Assembly (NCBI GenBank): GCA_031547305.1
Contig: JAVBSC010000059.1
Location: forward strand, 1 to 15,906
Reading direction: 5' to 3'
Origin: JAVBSC01 sp031547305
GTDB taxonomy: Bacteria; Desulfobacterota; Desulfovibrionia; Desulfovibrionales; Desulfovibrionaceae
DNA length: 15,906 nucleotides
This document shows positions 1 to 6,106 of the stretch, in pieces. The notes beneath the pieces were generated by a model. That model did no database searches, was not told the DNA's origin, and was given only the letters and a program-made list of their open reading frames with translations. The position numbers and the translations under genes are program-made. How positions within the stretch are numbered: position 1 is the stretch's first letter; every line of letters begins with the position of its first letter.

Positions 1-1146
1 AAAAATTGCTCCATCCGCTTTTTGAACAAGGAAGGCCAGAAAGCCCTGGGCGGCGAACATACCGGCAGAAAGTGCGCGGATCTGCTCAAGACAAAGGCCT
101 GCGACTCGCAGGAGTGTTTCGCCAGGAACGCCATAAGCCGAAACGGTCCGTACGCCAACGAGATCACCTTGAATCCGCAGGACAAGCGCATTGAAGCCAG
201 CGTGGTGGCCGCTCCGCTGCACAATCCGGCCGGGGAAATTGACGGCTTCATGGAAATCATAACAGATATTACCGCTATGAAAGACGCCCAGAACACCATG
301 CAGAGCGTGTCCAGCGAAGCCATGGTCATCGCCGATCGCGTGGCGGCCGCGTCCGAGGAGCTTTCCGCGCAGGTAGAGCAGGTGTCGCAGGGGTCGGAAG
401 TGCAGCGCTCGCGCGTGCAATCCACCGCCGCCGCCATGACCGAAATGAACGCCGCTGTCCTTGAAGTCGCCCGCAGCGCCAGCAACGCCTCGGAGCAGAG
501 CACGGAAACGCGTGCCAAGGCGGACAGCGGAGCGGATCTGGTGAACAAGGTCGTCGAGGCCATCAACGAAATCAACAAGGTCGCTCTGTCCCTGCAAAAC
601 AACATGGAGGAACTCGGCAAGCAGGCGGAGAGCATAGGCAGCGTAATAGGCGTCATTTCCGACATCGCGGATCAAACCAACCTGCTAGCCCTCAACGCGG
701 CCATAGAGGCGGCCAGGGCCGGCGACGCCGGCCGGGGATTCGCCGTGGTGGCCGACGAAGTGCGCAAGCTGGCGGAAAAGACCATGGGCGCGACGCAGGA
801 GGTCGGCGGCAATATCCAGTCCATACAAAACTCCACTCTTGCCAACATCAGGGAGGTGACGACGGCGGTGCAGAGCATCGGCGACGCCACGAACCTGGCC
901 AACGCTTCCGGGCGGGCGCTGAATGAAATCGTAAGCCTGGCCGCGTCCAACTCCGACGTCGTCGCGTCCATTGCCGCGGCGGCGGAGGAGCAGAGCGCCA
1001 CTTCCGATGAAATAACCGGCGCCCTTGAAGATGTGAACCGCATCGTAAATGAGACCACGGAAGGCATGACCCAGGCGTCCGCGGCGGTGCATGATCTGGC
1101 GCAGACGGCGCTGCAACTTAAAATGGTTATGGAAAAGCTGCGCTGA
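1..1146 (+). CDS. Methyl-accepting chemotaxis protein, C-terminal part (5' end outside window)
   Basis: The frame is open from the first base, so the N-terminus is missing; 381 residues remain. Residues 1-90 look like the end of a PAS domain: the segment ending G-x-I-x-G-x-M-E-I-I-x-D-I-T is the usual PAS C-terminal strand leading into a helix. After it comes a long alpha-helical coiled-coil signalling domain to the end. It carries the conserved hairpin tip (ISDIADQTNLLALNAAIEAA followed by RAGDAGRGFAVVADEVRKLA, encoded about 655-780), which in this family contacts CheA and CheW. No transmembrane segment or HAMP domain is seen in the visible part, and there is no CheR-tethering pentapeptide at the C-terminus. 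The PAS segment carries Cys at 3, 39, 48 and 53, which could bind a metal or cofactor. The chemoreceptor assignment is certain; the signal sensed is unknown. Confidence 0.95.
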   Translation, partial: KNCSIRFLNKEGQKALGGEHTGRKCADLLKTKACDSQECFARNAISRNGPYANEITLNPQDKRIEASVVAAPLHNPAGEIDGFMEIITDITAMKDAQNTMQSVSSEAMVIADRVAAASEELSAQVEQVSQGSEVQRSRVQSTAAAMTEMNAAVLEVARSASNASEQSTETRAKADSGADLVNKVVEAINEINKVALSLQNNMEELGKQAESIGSVIGVISDIADQTNLLALNAAIEAARAGDAGRGFAVVADEVRKLAEKTMGATQEVGGNIQSIQNSTLANIREVTTAVQSIGDATNLANASGRALNEIVSLAASNSDVVASIAAAAEEQSATSDEITGALEDVNRIVNETTEGMTQASAAVHDLAQTALQLKMVMEKLR

Positions 1147-1205
1147 CAACCCAAAGAAAACGCCCTCCACCCGGTTGGAGCCTCAGCGCCCCAACCGCCC
1201 GCACC

Positions 1206-1243
1206 CGAACTCATCCCGGACATCCGGGGTGAGTTCGCCTTTT
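1206..1243 (+). terminator. Rho-independent terminator after the chemoreceptor
   Basis: A 14-bp stem (1206-1219 with 1224-1237, one G-T wobble) closes a 4-base ACAT loop and is followed by a short T run at 1240-1243. It lies 60 bp after the chemoreceptor stop. The T tract is short, so termination may be partial. The rest of the 291-bp gap up to 1437 shows no gene; it must hold the promoter of the next gene, but I see no convincing -35/-10 pair. Confidence 0.6.
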
Positions 1244-1437
1244 GCGGGGGGCGGGGCCGGATTAACGGCGGATAGCTCTTATGGACATATGTTCGATTTT
1301 TCCTTATCCAGTCCTATCGTCATAATGCATTGCCGCACGTTTCACAGCTTGCAGCTTTAAAGAGCGGATTGACGTTGAGACGCCAGCTCCGGCCTGATAT
1401 TTCGGAGTTGAAAAGCCATAATATTCAGGACTGATAA

Positions 1438-2862
1438 ATGGCCGCCAGACCGCACATAATGTTTCTGATGCTCCCGTTGCTGCTGTCCGCCCTGGGCGGT
1501 TGCGCCGTAAAAACGCCTGGCCCCGGCCTGGCCCCGGATTTGCCGGACGCTGTGGTCTGCGCGGATCTGGCTGACCTGCCTCAGGATTTTACGGCCTATG
1601 TACGGCCGGGCGAGGCCGACGTTCCGCTGTTATCCGAAGAAGAGAAGAGCCGGGAACTGGAACGCCTGAAGCGTAATTTTTGGGCTCCCTGGGAGATTCG
1701 CCGGCCGGGCCAGAAGGTTAAAGAGGCCATGTGGGGCCTGTACAGCCTCAAGCCGGAAAAGGGCTTTGCGGAAAACCTGCGGCCTTACCCGCCGGAACGT
1801 TGGGCCGGCCTGGCCGCCAACTGCTCCGCGGCGGATTACCCCAACCTGAAGCGCCGGGGCATAACCGTGCGCAATTCCAGTCTGCGCGTCATGCCCACGC
1901 TGACGCCTTATTTTCTGAACCCGCGGGGGGCCGGAGACGGCTTCCCCTTTGATTATTTCCAAAATTCCGCTATCCACATAGGCACGCCGGTTTATTTGTC
2001 GCACCGCTCGGCGGACGGGCAATGGGTTCTGGTGGAATGCTCCTTTGCTTCCGGCTGGGTGCCGGCCGGGGATCTGGCCGAGGTTGACGAGGCGTTCGTA
2101 AAATTTTGGCAAAGCCGCCCTCTGGCGGCCATAACACGGGACGCAACGCCGTTGCCGGACGCCTCCGGTGCCGTGGACGCGGCCAGCGGAGCGCCGGCTG
2201 TGGAAAAGGCGGATATCGGCGCATTGTTGCCCCAGGAGCCGTTTGCGAACGCCCCGGCTGGCGTCCTGACCCTTTACCGGCCCGTGCGCGCCGCGGACGG
2301 GCGCGCCCTGCCTTGCAAAACTTCCGTCCAGGACGGACAGGCCGAGCCTTTGCCCATGGAGCTTACCCAGGCCCGTCTGGCCGGCCTGGGCAACCTTATG
2401 CTGGGCCAGCCTTACGGTTGGGGCGGCATGTACGGCAACCGGGACTGTTCTTCGGCCATGCGGGATTTGTTCACCCCATTCGGGTTGTGGCTGCCGCGCA
2501 ATTCGCGGCCCCAGGCCTCCTGGGGCGAGCGCTTCGGCTTAAGCGGCCTGGATGCGGCGGAAAAAGAGCGGCAAATCAGCGCCGGGGCCAGGCCTTTTCT
2601 TACCCTGATCGGCCTTCCGGGGCATATCGGGCTGTATTTGGGGCAATACCGGGGTCAGGCGGTATTTTTTCACAATATCTGGGGCCTGCGGGTCAAGCGC
2701 CGGAACGACGGGCGGGAAGAAGAAGGCCGGGCTGTCATAGGCAAGGCGGTGGTCACCACGCTCAGGCCCGGCGTGGAGCGGCCGGACCTGCAAAGTCCCA
2801 ACAGCCTGCTGGATCGGGTGGAAGGTTACTGCATCCTGCCGGGGCCGGCCAAAAAACCATAA
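1438..2862 (+). CDS. SH3-domain NlpC/P60 cell-wall peptidase lipoprotein
   Basis: A 474-residue exported lipoprotein. The N-terminus is a short signal peptide ending in a lipobox (LGGC, lipidated Cys22); Ala at +2 fits outer-membrane sorting. An N-terminal helical region (about 30-130) and SH3-like segments (about 135-320) precede a C-terminal NlpC/P60 cysteine-peptidase domain (about 325-470). Catalytic residues are visible: Cys337 in RDCSSAM, His396 in GHIGLYLG and His412 in FFHNIWG. Family members cut the gamma-D-Glu-diaminoacid bond in peptidoglycan stem peptides; the architecture matches Desulfovibrio proteins with N_NLPC_P60, SH3_6 and SH3_7 domains. The ATG at 1438 has AGGA at 1427-1430, 7 nt upstream. 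aroC follows after 15 bp, so the two are probably cotranscribed, though no functional link is evident. It probably acts in wall turnover or recycling. Confidence 0.9.
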   Translation: MAARPHIMFLMLPLLLSALGGCAVKTPGPGLAPDLPDAVVCADLADLPQDFTAYVRPGEADVPLLSEEEKSRELERLKRNFWAPWEIRRPGQKVKEAMWGLYSLKPEKGFAENLRPYPPERWAGLAANCSAADYPNLKRRGITVRNSSLRVMPTLTPYFLNPRGAGDGFPFDYFQNSAIHIGTPVYLSHRSADGQWVLVECSFASGWVPAGDLAEVDEAFVKFWQSRPLAAITRDATPLPDASGAVDAASGAPAVEKADIGALLPQEPFANAPAGVLTLYRPVRAADGRALPCKTSVQDGQAEPLPMELTQARLAGLGNLMLGQPYGWGGMYGNRDCSSAMRDLFTPFGLWLPRNSRPQASWGERFGLSGLDAAEKERQISAGARPFLTLIGLPGHIGLYLGQYRGQAVFFHNIWGLRVKRRNDGREEEGRAVIGKAVVTTLRPGVERPDLQSPNSLLDRVEGYCILPGPAKKP

Positions 2863-2877
2863 ACGCGGGGGCGCGCC

Positions 2878-3978
2878 ATGAGCGGCAATACCTTTGGAGA
2901 GCTTTTTCGCCTTACCACTTACGGTGAATCGCACGGCCCCGGATTGGGCGCGGTGCTGGACGGCTGCCCCCCGGGCCTTGAAATAAGCGAAGAGCTGATC
3001 CAGGCGGAGCTGGACGCCAGGCGGCCGGGCCAGGAGGCGCACGGCGCGGCTTCAACGGCCCGTTCGGAAAAAGATCGGGCGCGCATACTTTCCGGCCTGC
3101 TGGACGGCCTGACCACCGGAGCGCCCATTGCCCTGCACATTGAGAACACAGATCAGAAACCAGAGGATTATTCCGGCTTCAAGGGCGTGCTCCGGCCCGG
3201 ACACGCTGATTTGGGGTACTTGGCAAAGTACGGTATTCGTGACCACCGCGGCGGTGGTCGGTCTTCCGGCCGGGAAACAGTATCCCGTGTGGCCGGCGGG
3301 GCCATAGCCCTGGCTTTTCTGAAAACCGTCGGTATTGACGTGCATGCCTTTACTCTGGAATTGGGCGGCATTACCGCCAAGGTGAAGGATATTATCGGGG
3401 CGTCCGGCCGCTGGATGTTCGCCCCGGATGAATCCGTAATTCCGGCCTGGGAGGCCAGGATCGCGGAATGCCGGGACAAAGGCGACTCCGTCGGCGGTCT
3501 GGTGGGCCTGCGTGCTCTGGGCGTGCCGGCCGGGCTGGGCGAGCCGGTCTTTGACAAGCTGGACGCCCGCATAGCTTACGCCATGATGGGCGTTGGCGCG
3601 GTAAAAAGCGTCGGCATAGGCGCGGGCTTCGGGGCGGCCAGGAGTGTGGGCAGCCGGAACAACGACGCCCTGCTGCCTTCGGCCTCTCCGGACCGTCTGG
3701 CGGAATTCTCCAGCAACAACGCCGGCGGCGTGCTGGGCGGCATTTCCAACGGAGCGCCCGTGACTGTGACTGTGGCCGTAAAACCCATTCCTTCCATCGC
3801 CATAGAGCAGAAAAGCGTGGATATCCATGGCCGTCCCGTTCGGATAAGCGTGGGCGGGAGGCATGATGTTTGCGCCATTCCCAGAGTGGTGCCGGTGCTC
3901 AAGGCCATGCTGGCCCTGACGCTGGCGGATTTTGTCCTTTTGCAGCGGCGTTACGGAAGCCATGGAAGCATGGACTGA
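2878..3978 (+). CDS. aroC: Chorismate synthase
   Basis: Converts 5-enolpyruvylshikimate-3-phosphate to chorismate and phosphate, the last step of the shikimate pathway, using reduced FMN in the cytoplasm. At 366 residues it has normal family length. All signature regions are present: the N-terminal MSGNTFGELFRLTTYGESHG with His19, RPGHAD with His109, GIRDHRGGGRSSGRETVSRV around 119-138, and NNAGGVLGGISNGAPV near the middle-to-late part. His19 and His109 correspond to the two conserved active-site histidines. The ATG at 2878 follows a G-rich stretch (about 2868-2872) that can serve as ribosome binding site. It lies 15 bp after the NlpC/P60 lipoprotein gene and probably shares its message. The chorismate made here feeds tyrosine and the other aromatic amino acids, which is of interest because a tyrosine-splitting enzyme is encoded 5 kb away. 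No obvious terminator follows. Confidence 0.97.
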   Translation: MSGNTFGELFRLTTYGESHGPGLGAVLDGCPPGLEISEELIQAELDARRPGQEAHGAASTARSEKDRARILSGLLDGLTTGAPIALHIENTDQKPEDYSGFKGVLRPGHADLGYLAKYGIRDHRGGGRSSGRETVSRVAGGAIALAFLKTVGIDVHAFTLELGGITAKVKDIIGASGRWMFAPDESVIPAWEARIAECRDKGDSVGGLVGLRALGVPAGLGEPVFDKLDARIAYAMMGVGAVKSVGIGAGFGAARSVGSRNNDALLPSASPDRLAEFSSNNAGGVLGGISNGAPVTVTVAVKPIPSIAIEQKSVDIHGRPVRISVGGRHDVCAIPRVVPVLKAMLALTLADFVLLQRRYGSHGSMD

Positions 3979-4006
3979 GCCGGTGCGGCGAAAATAGGAG
4001 ATCAAC

Positions 4007-4078
4007 GTTTTTTTACGAAAATTGTCTTTGGGGATCGCGCTTGCGCTCGCTCTGGCCACATTGACCCAAGGGGCCTGA
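4007..4078 (+). pseudogene. Possible relic of an exported-protein gene (signal-peptide-like fragment)
   Basis: A good ribosome binding site, AGGAG at 3996-4000, is followed 6 nt later by a frame reading V-F-L-R-K-L-S-L-G-I-A-L-A-L-A-L-A-T-L-T-Q-G-A then stop. This looks like a signal peptide, but its first codon is GTT, not a start, and it stops after 23 codons. A second hydrophobic run (around 4141-4200, including LGLGAGYF) lies in another frame. The segment may be a decayed exported-protein gene, or chance. The remaining gap to 4231 holds a small inverted repeat, ATTTCAA-CT-TTGAAAT (4106-4121), and nothing else I can support. Confidence 0.2.
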
Positions 4079-4231
4079 CGTATCGCGGTTGACACGCCCT
4101 GAGGCATTTCAACTTTGAAATACCGTGCGATGGCCGCCGCGTGGTGGTCCGGATAACCTTGGGCCTGGGCGCCGGATATTTCTTATGCTCGGCCTCGCAC
4201 GGCGCGGGCGAAACGCGGAGGCCTCAAATTC

Positions 4232-5488
4232 TTAATTCACCTTTGGCTCGCGTCCGAAGGTTTCCGGCAGGAGCAGGCTGGCGGCGGTGCTGAGGAGCAC
4301 GCAGGCGATGAAGATGCTGAAGGCGGCGGAGTAAGCGCTGGCTATGCTGAAACCAGCGGTCTTGCACAAGTCCAGGGCGTGGCCGGTAAGGATCTGAAGG
4401 CTGCCGCCCACGCCAAAGACCACGCAGGTGTAGATGCCGCCCACGGTGCCGACCACGTGCGCGCCCAGAAGTTCCCTAGTCATGGTGTAGCGCACGGCGT
4501 TGGGGGCGTTGGCGGCAAACCCGGTGCAGAGCACCAGGAAGTACAGGGCCGGGATGTTCAGGCTGTCGGTGAAAAAAACCAGCAGGATTACCGGGATGGC
4601 GCCCACGGGGCAAAAGAAGATCAGGGCGAGCTTGTGGGACTTGAACACGGCTTCGGAGAGCCAGGCCACCAGTGGCGCGCCGATTAAAAAACCCATGGCC
4701 CCCATGGTCAGGATTCCGCCGATGGTCAGATCCGGCAACTGGTAGACTTCGCGCAGGTATGGACCGGCCCAGAGGGCGATAAAGGCGTAGTAAAATCCCG
4801 GCAGGCTGGCGTTGTGCATGAGCAGCAGCCAGAAGTTGCGGTTTTTGGCCAGGTCTTTGAAGTTGTCCCGGATGTTGCCCAGGGCGCTTTTGCCGGTCCG
4901 CAGGGATTGTTCCTGCTCCGGCCCGGTATAGTCGCGCACGAAAATCCAGATCAGAATAAGCGCCAGCAGGCCCAGGCCGGTTATGCCGGCATAGGTGGCG
5001 CGCCAGCCCACGGCCATTTTTAGGGCGGAAAGCGGAGCCGTGGCCAGCAGCCCGCCCAGTCCGCCCATGGCGAAAAATACGCCGCAGGCCATGGTGTATT
5101 GATGGACCGGGAACCAGCGGTTCAGGGCCACAAAGGAAGAAGAGATGATCACCCCGCAGCCGCCGCCGCACATGGCCCGGCCCAGAGCGGCGCTTTCCAG
5201 CCCCTGGGCGTTCACAAAAATCAGGCCGCCGACTACGGAAAAAGACAGAAAAAACACAACAACCCGGCGCGGTCCGTAGTTGTCGGCCAGAATGCCGGCA
5301 AAAAACTGGACTGCGGCATAGGAGTAAAGAAAAACCGAGCCCAGAAGCCCGAGCTGCCCTTTGTCCAGCTTGAGCTCGGCCAGAAGATCCGAGGCGATGA
5401 CAGTCATACCCATGCGCTGCAGAAAAACGACCACAAAGGCCAGAGCCAGCGCGGCGAATACAAAATAGCGGCGGCGTTCCTCAAACAT
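4232..5488 (-). CDS. Major facilitator superfamily transporter
   Basis: A 418-residue inner-membrane protein with about 12 hydrophobic segments in two six-helix halves joined by a charged central loop (around residues 190-215). The MFS loop 2-3 signature is seen as GILADNYGPRR (residues 65-75). The family moves small solutes by proton coupling or exchange; the substrate cannot be read from sequence. The N-terminal half resembles the organic-acid and sugar-phosphate permease-like MFS_1 group. The ATG is at 5488-5486, with a weak purine-rich site (CGGGAAAC) just upstream on the minus strand. The gene is divergent from the arylsulfotransferase pair and shares a 618-bp control region with it. Coordinated use with those genes, for example import or export of an aromatic compound, is possible but is inference. 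Confidence 0.9.
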   Translation of the reverse strand: MFEERRRYFVFAALALAFVVVFLQRMGMTVIASDLLAELKLDKGQLGLLGSVFLYSYAAVQFFAGILADNYGPRRVVVFFLSFSVVGGLIFVNAQGLESAALGRAMCGGGCGVIISSSFVALNRWFPVHQYTMACGVFFAMGGLGGLLATAPLSALKMAVGWRATYAGITGLGLLALILIWIFVRDYTGPEQEQSLRTGKSALGNIRDNFKDLAKNRNFWLLLMHNASLPGFYYAFIALWAGPYLREVYQLPDLTIGGILTMGAMGFLIGAPLVAWLSEAVFKSHKLALIFFCPVGAIPVILLVFFTDSLNIPALYFLVLCTGFAANAPNAVRYTMTRELLGAHVVGTVGGIYTCVVFGVGGSLQILTGHALDLCKTAGFSIASAYSAAFSIFIACVLLSTAASLLLPETFGREPKVN

Positions 5489-5537
5489 GTGTTTCCCGGT
5501 CCGATGTTCAACTGGTTTATGTGTTTTGGCGCGGCAA

Positions 5538-5566
5538 TAGATAATACATTCGTAAGGTTATGTAAA
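5538..5566 (-). promoter_or_regulatory. Candidate sigma-70 promoter of the MFS transporter gene
   Basis: On the minus strand TTTACA (5566-5561) is separated by 17 bp from TATCTA (5543-5538), about 50 bp upstream of the transporter start. The -10 match is poor (3 of 6), so this is tentative. The inverted repeat at 5574-5591 lies just upstream of the -35 position, where an activator would be expected to bind. Confidence 0.25.
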
Positions 5567-5573
5567 TCATGAT

Positions 5574-5591
5574 TCAAGTTGCTGAACTTGA
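5574..5591. promoter_or_regulatory. Inverted repeat, candidate operator near the transporter promoter
   Basis: TCAAGTT-GCTG-AACTTGA is a perfect 7-bp inverted repeat with a 4-base centre, about 85 bp upstream of the transporter start. A perfect 10-bp palindrome, AATCATGATT, overlaps its edge at 5565-5574. Size and symmetry suit a dimeric regulator; which regulator is unknown, and none is encoded beside it. Confidence 0.35.
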
Positions 5592-5670
5592 GCCCAGCTC
5601 CGCAGTTATAATTAAATATAATAATTTTTTGCCGACGAAAATAATTGTTCAGAGCAGCGGAAAACTGATC

Positions 5671-5704
5671 ATTTTATAACATAATATATTGATTTTATAA
5701 CATA
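5671..5704. repeat. Tandem direct repeat at two-helical-turn spacing
   Basis: ATTTTATAACATA occurs at 5671-5683 and again at 5692-5704, offset by 21 bp, which places the two copies on the same face of the DNA. This spacing suits cooperative binding by a regulator. It lies about 300 bp upstream of the proposed sigma-54 promoter and 180 bp from the transporter start. AT-rich DNA raises the chance of coincidental repeats. Confidence 0.4.
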
Positions 5705-5887
5705 TTAATTCTGATGTGCGGCATTGTGCACAGTATTGTGGAATGTGCGCGGTTTTCATTATATCATCTACGCGAAATTTATTTTAGTATAATTATCTGA
5801 TTTTATTGCATTAATACTCCAAAGTCGTAATTGATTAGCCGACTTCAAGCTTAGCCGTTTTTTCAATTATTAATTTAAAGAATATTA

Positions 5888-5911
5888 TTTTGTGCTGATT
5901 TTCGCACAAAA
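5888..5911. promoter_or_regulatory. Inverted repeat, candidate activator site for the sigma-54 promoter
   Basis: TTTTGTGC (5888-5895) and GCACAAAA (5904-5911) form a perfect 8-bp inverted repeat with an 8-base centre. It is centred about 100 bp upstream of the transcription start predicted from the sigma-54 promoter, a usual distance for a bacterial enhancer-binding protein. A related half-site, GCGATTTTTGTGCGGC, lies at 5934-5949. No enhancer-binding protein gene is in the window. Confidence 0.45.
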
Positions 5912-5976
5912 TCGAACGATCGGGCAACAGCAGGCGATTTTTGTGCGGCGCGCTTTGCGAGAAGTTTTCCGGGCTG

Positions 5977-5992
5977 TGGCATATTCCTTGCT
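5977..5992 (+). promoter_or_regulatory. Sigma-54 (RpoN) promoter of the arylsulfotransferase genes
   Basis: TGGCATATTCCTTGCT matches the consensus TGGCACG-N4-TTGCW, with the invariant GG (5978-5979) and GC (5990-5991) at the required 12-bp offset. Transcription would start near 6003, giving a leader of about 105 nt. Sigma-54 promoters need an enhancer-binding activator, which would make expression strictly signal dependent. The two deviations from consensus are in the less conserved CG of the -24 box. Confidence 0.6.
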
Positions 5993-6014
5993 CTGTATTT
6001 CACAAGCTATGCTT

Positions 6015-6063
6015 GCGCGGCCGGGGGCGGCCGCGCGGCATTTTCGGCATTCCGGTCCGGAAT
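6015..6063 (+). promoter_or_regulatory. Two hairpins in the leader of the first arylsulfotransferase gene
   Basis: GCGCGGCC (6015-6022) pairs with GGCCGCGC (6029-6036) around a 6-base loop. A second inverted repeat, ATTCCGG-T-CCGGAAT, spans 6049-6063. Both lie between the predicted start near 6003 and the ATG at 6107. They could stabilise the message or be operator DNA. No T run follows, so they are not terminators. Confidence 0.35.
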
Positions 6064-6106
6064 CCAGGAGATCCGGCCGGGCAACCCCACAACAAATGAG
6101 GAAAAT

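Larger units (their letters stand above)
5489..6106. promoter_or_regulatory. Divergent AT-rich control region between the transporter and the arylsulfotransferase genes
   Basis: No gene is seen in these 618 bp. The middle part (about 5560-5890) is strikingly AT-rich against GC-rich surroundings. It contains several candidate protein-binding sites, listed separately: an 18-bp inverted repeat near the transporter (5574-5591), a 13-bp direct repeat at 21-bp spacing (5671-5704), an 8-8-8 inverted repeat (5888-5911) and a sigma-54 type promoter (5977-5992). TGTGC words recur at 5715, 5725, 5744, 5891, 5942 and, on the minus strand, 5904-5908. The downstream part (6003-6106) would be the 5' leader of the first arylsulfotransferase gene. 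Confidence 0.6.

Noticed and set aside
2106..2927. 273-codon plus-strand frame overlapping the NlpC/P60 gene and aroC start
   Set aside because: Arg/Gly/Ala-rich shadow frame without motifs; both overlapping genes are firmly identified.
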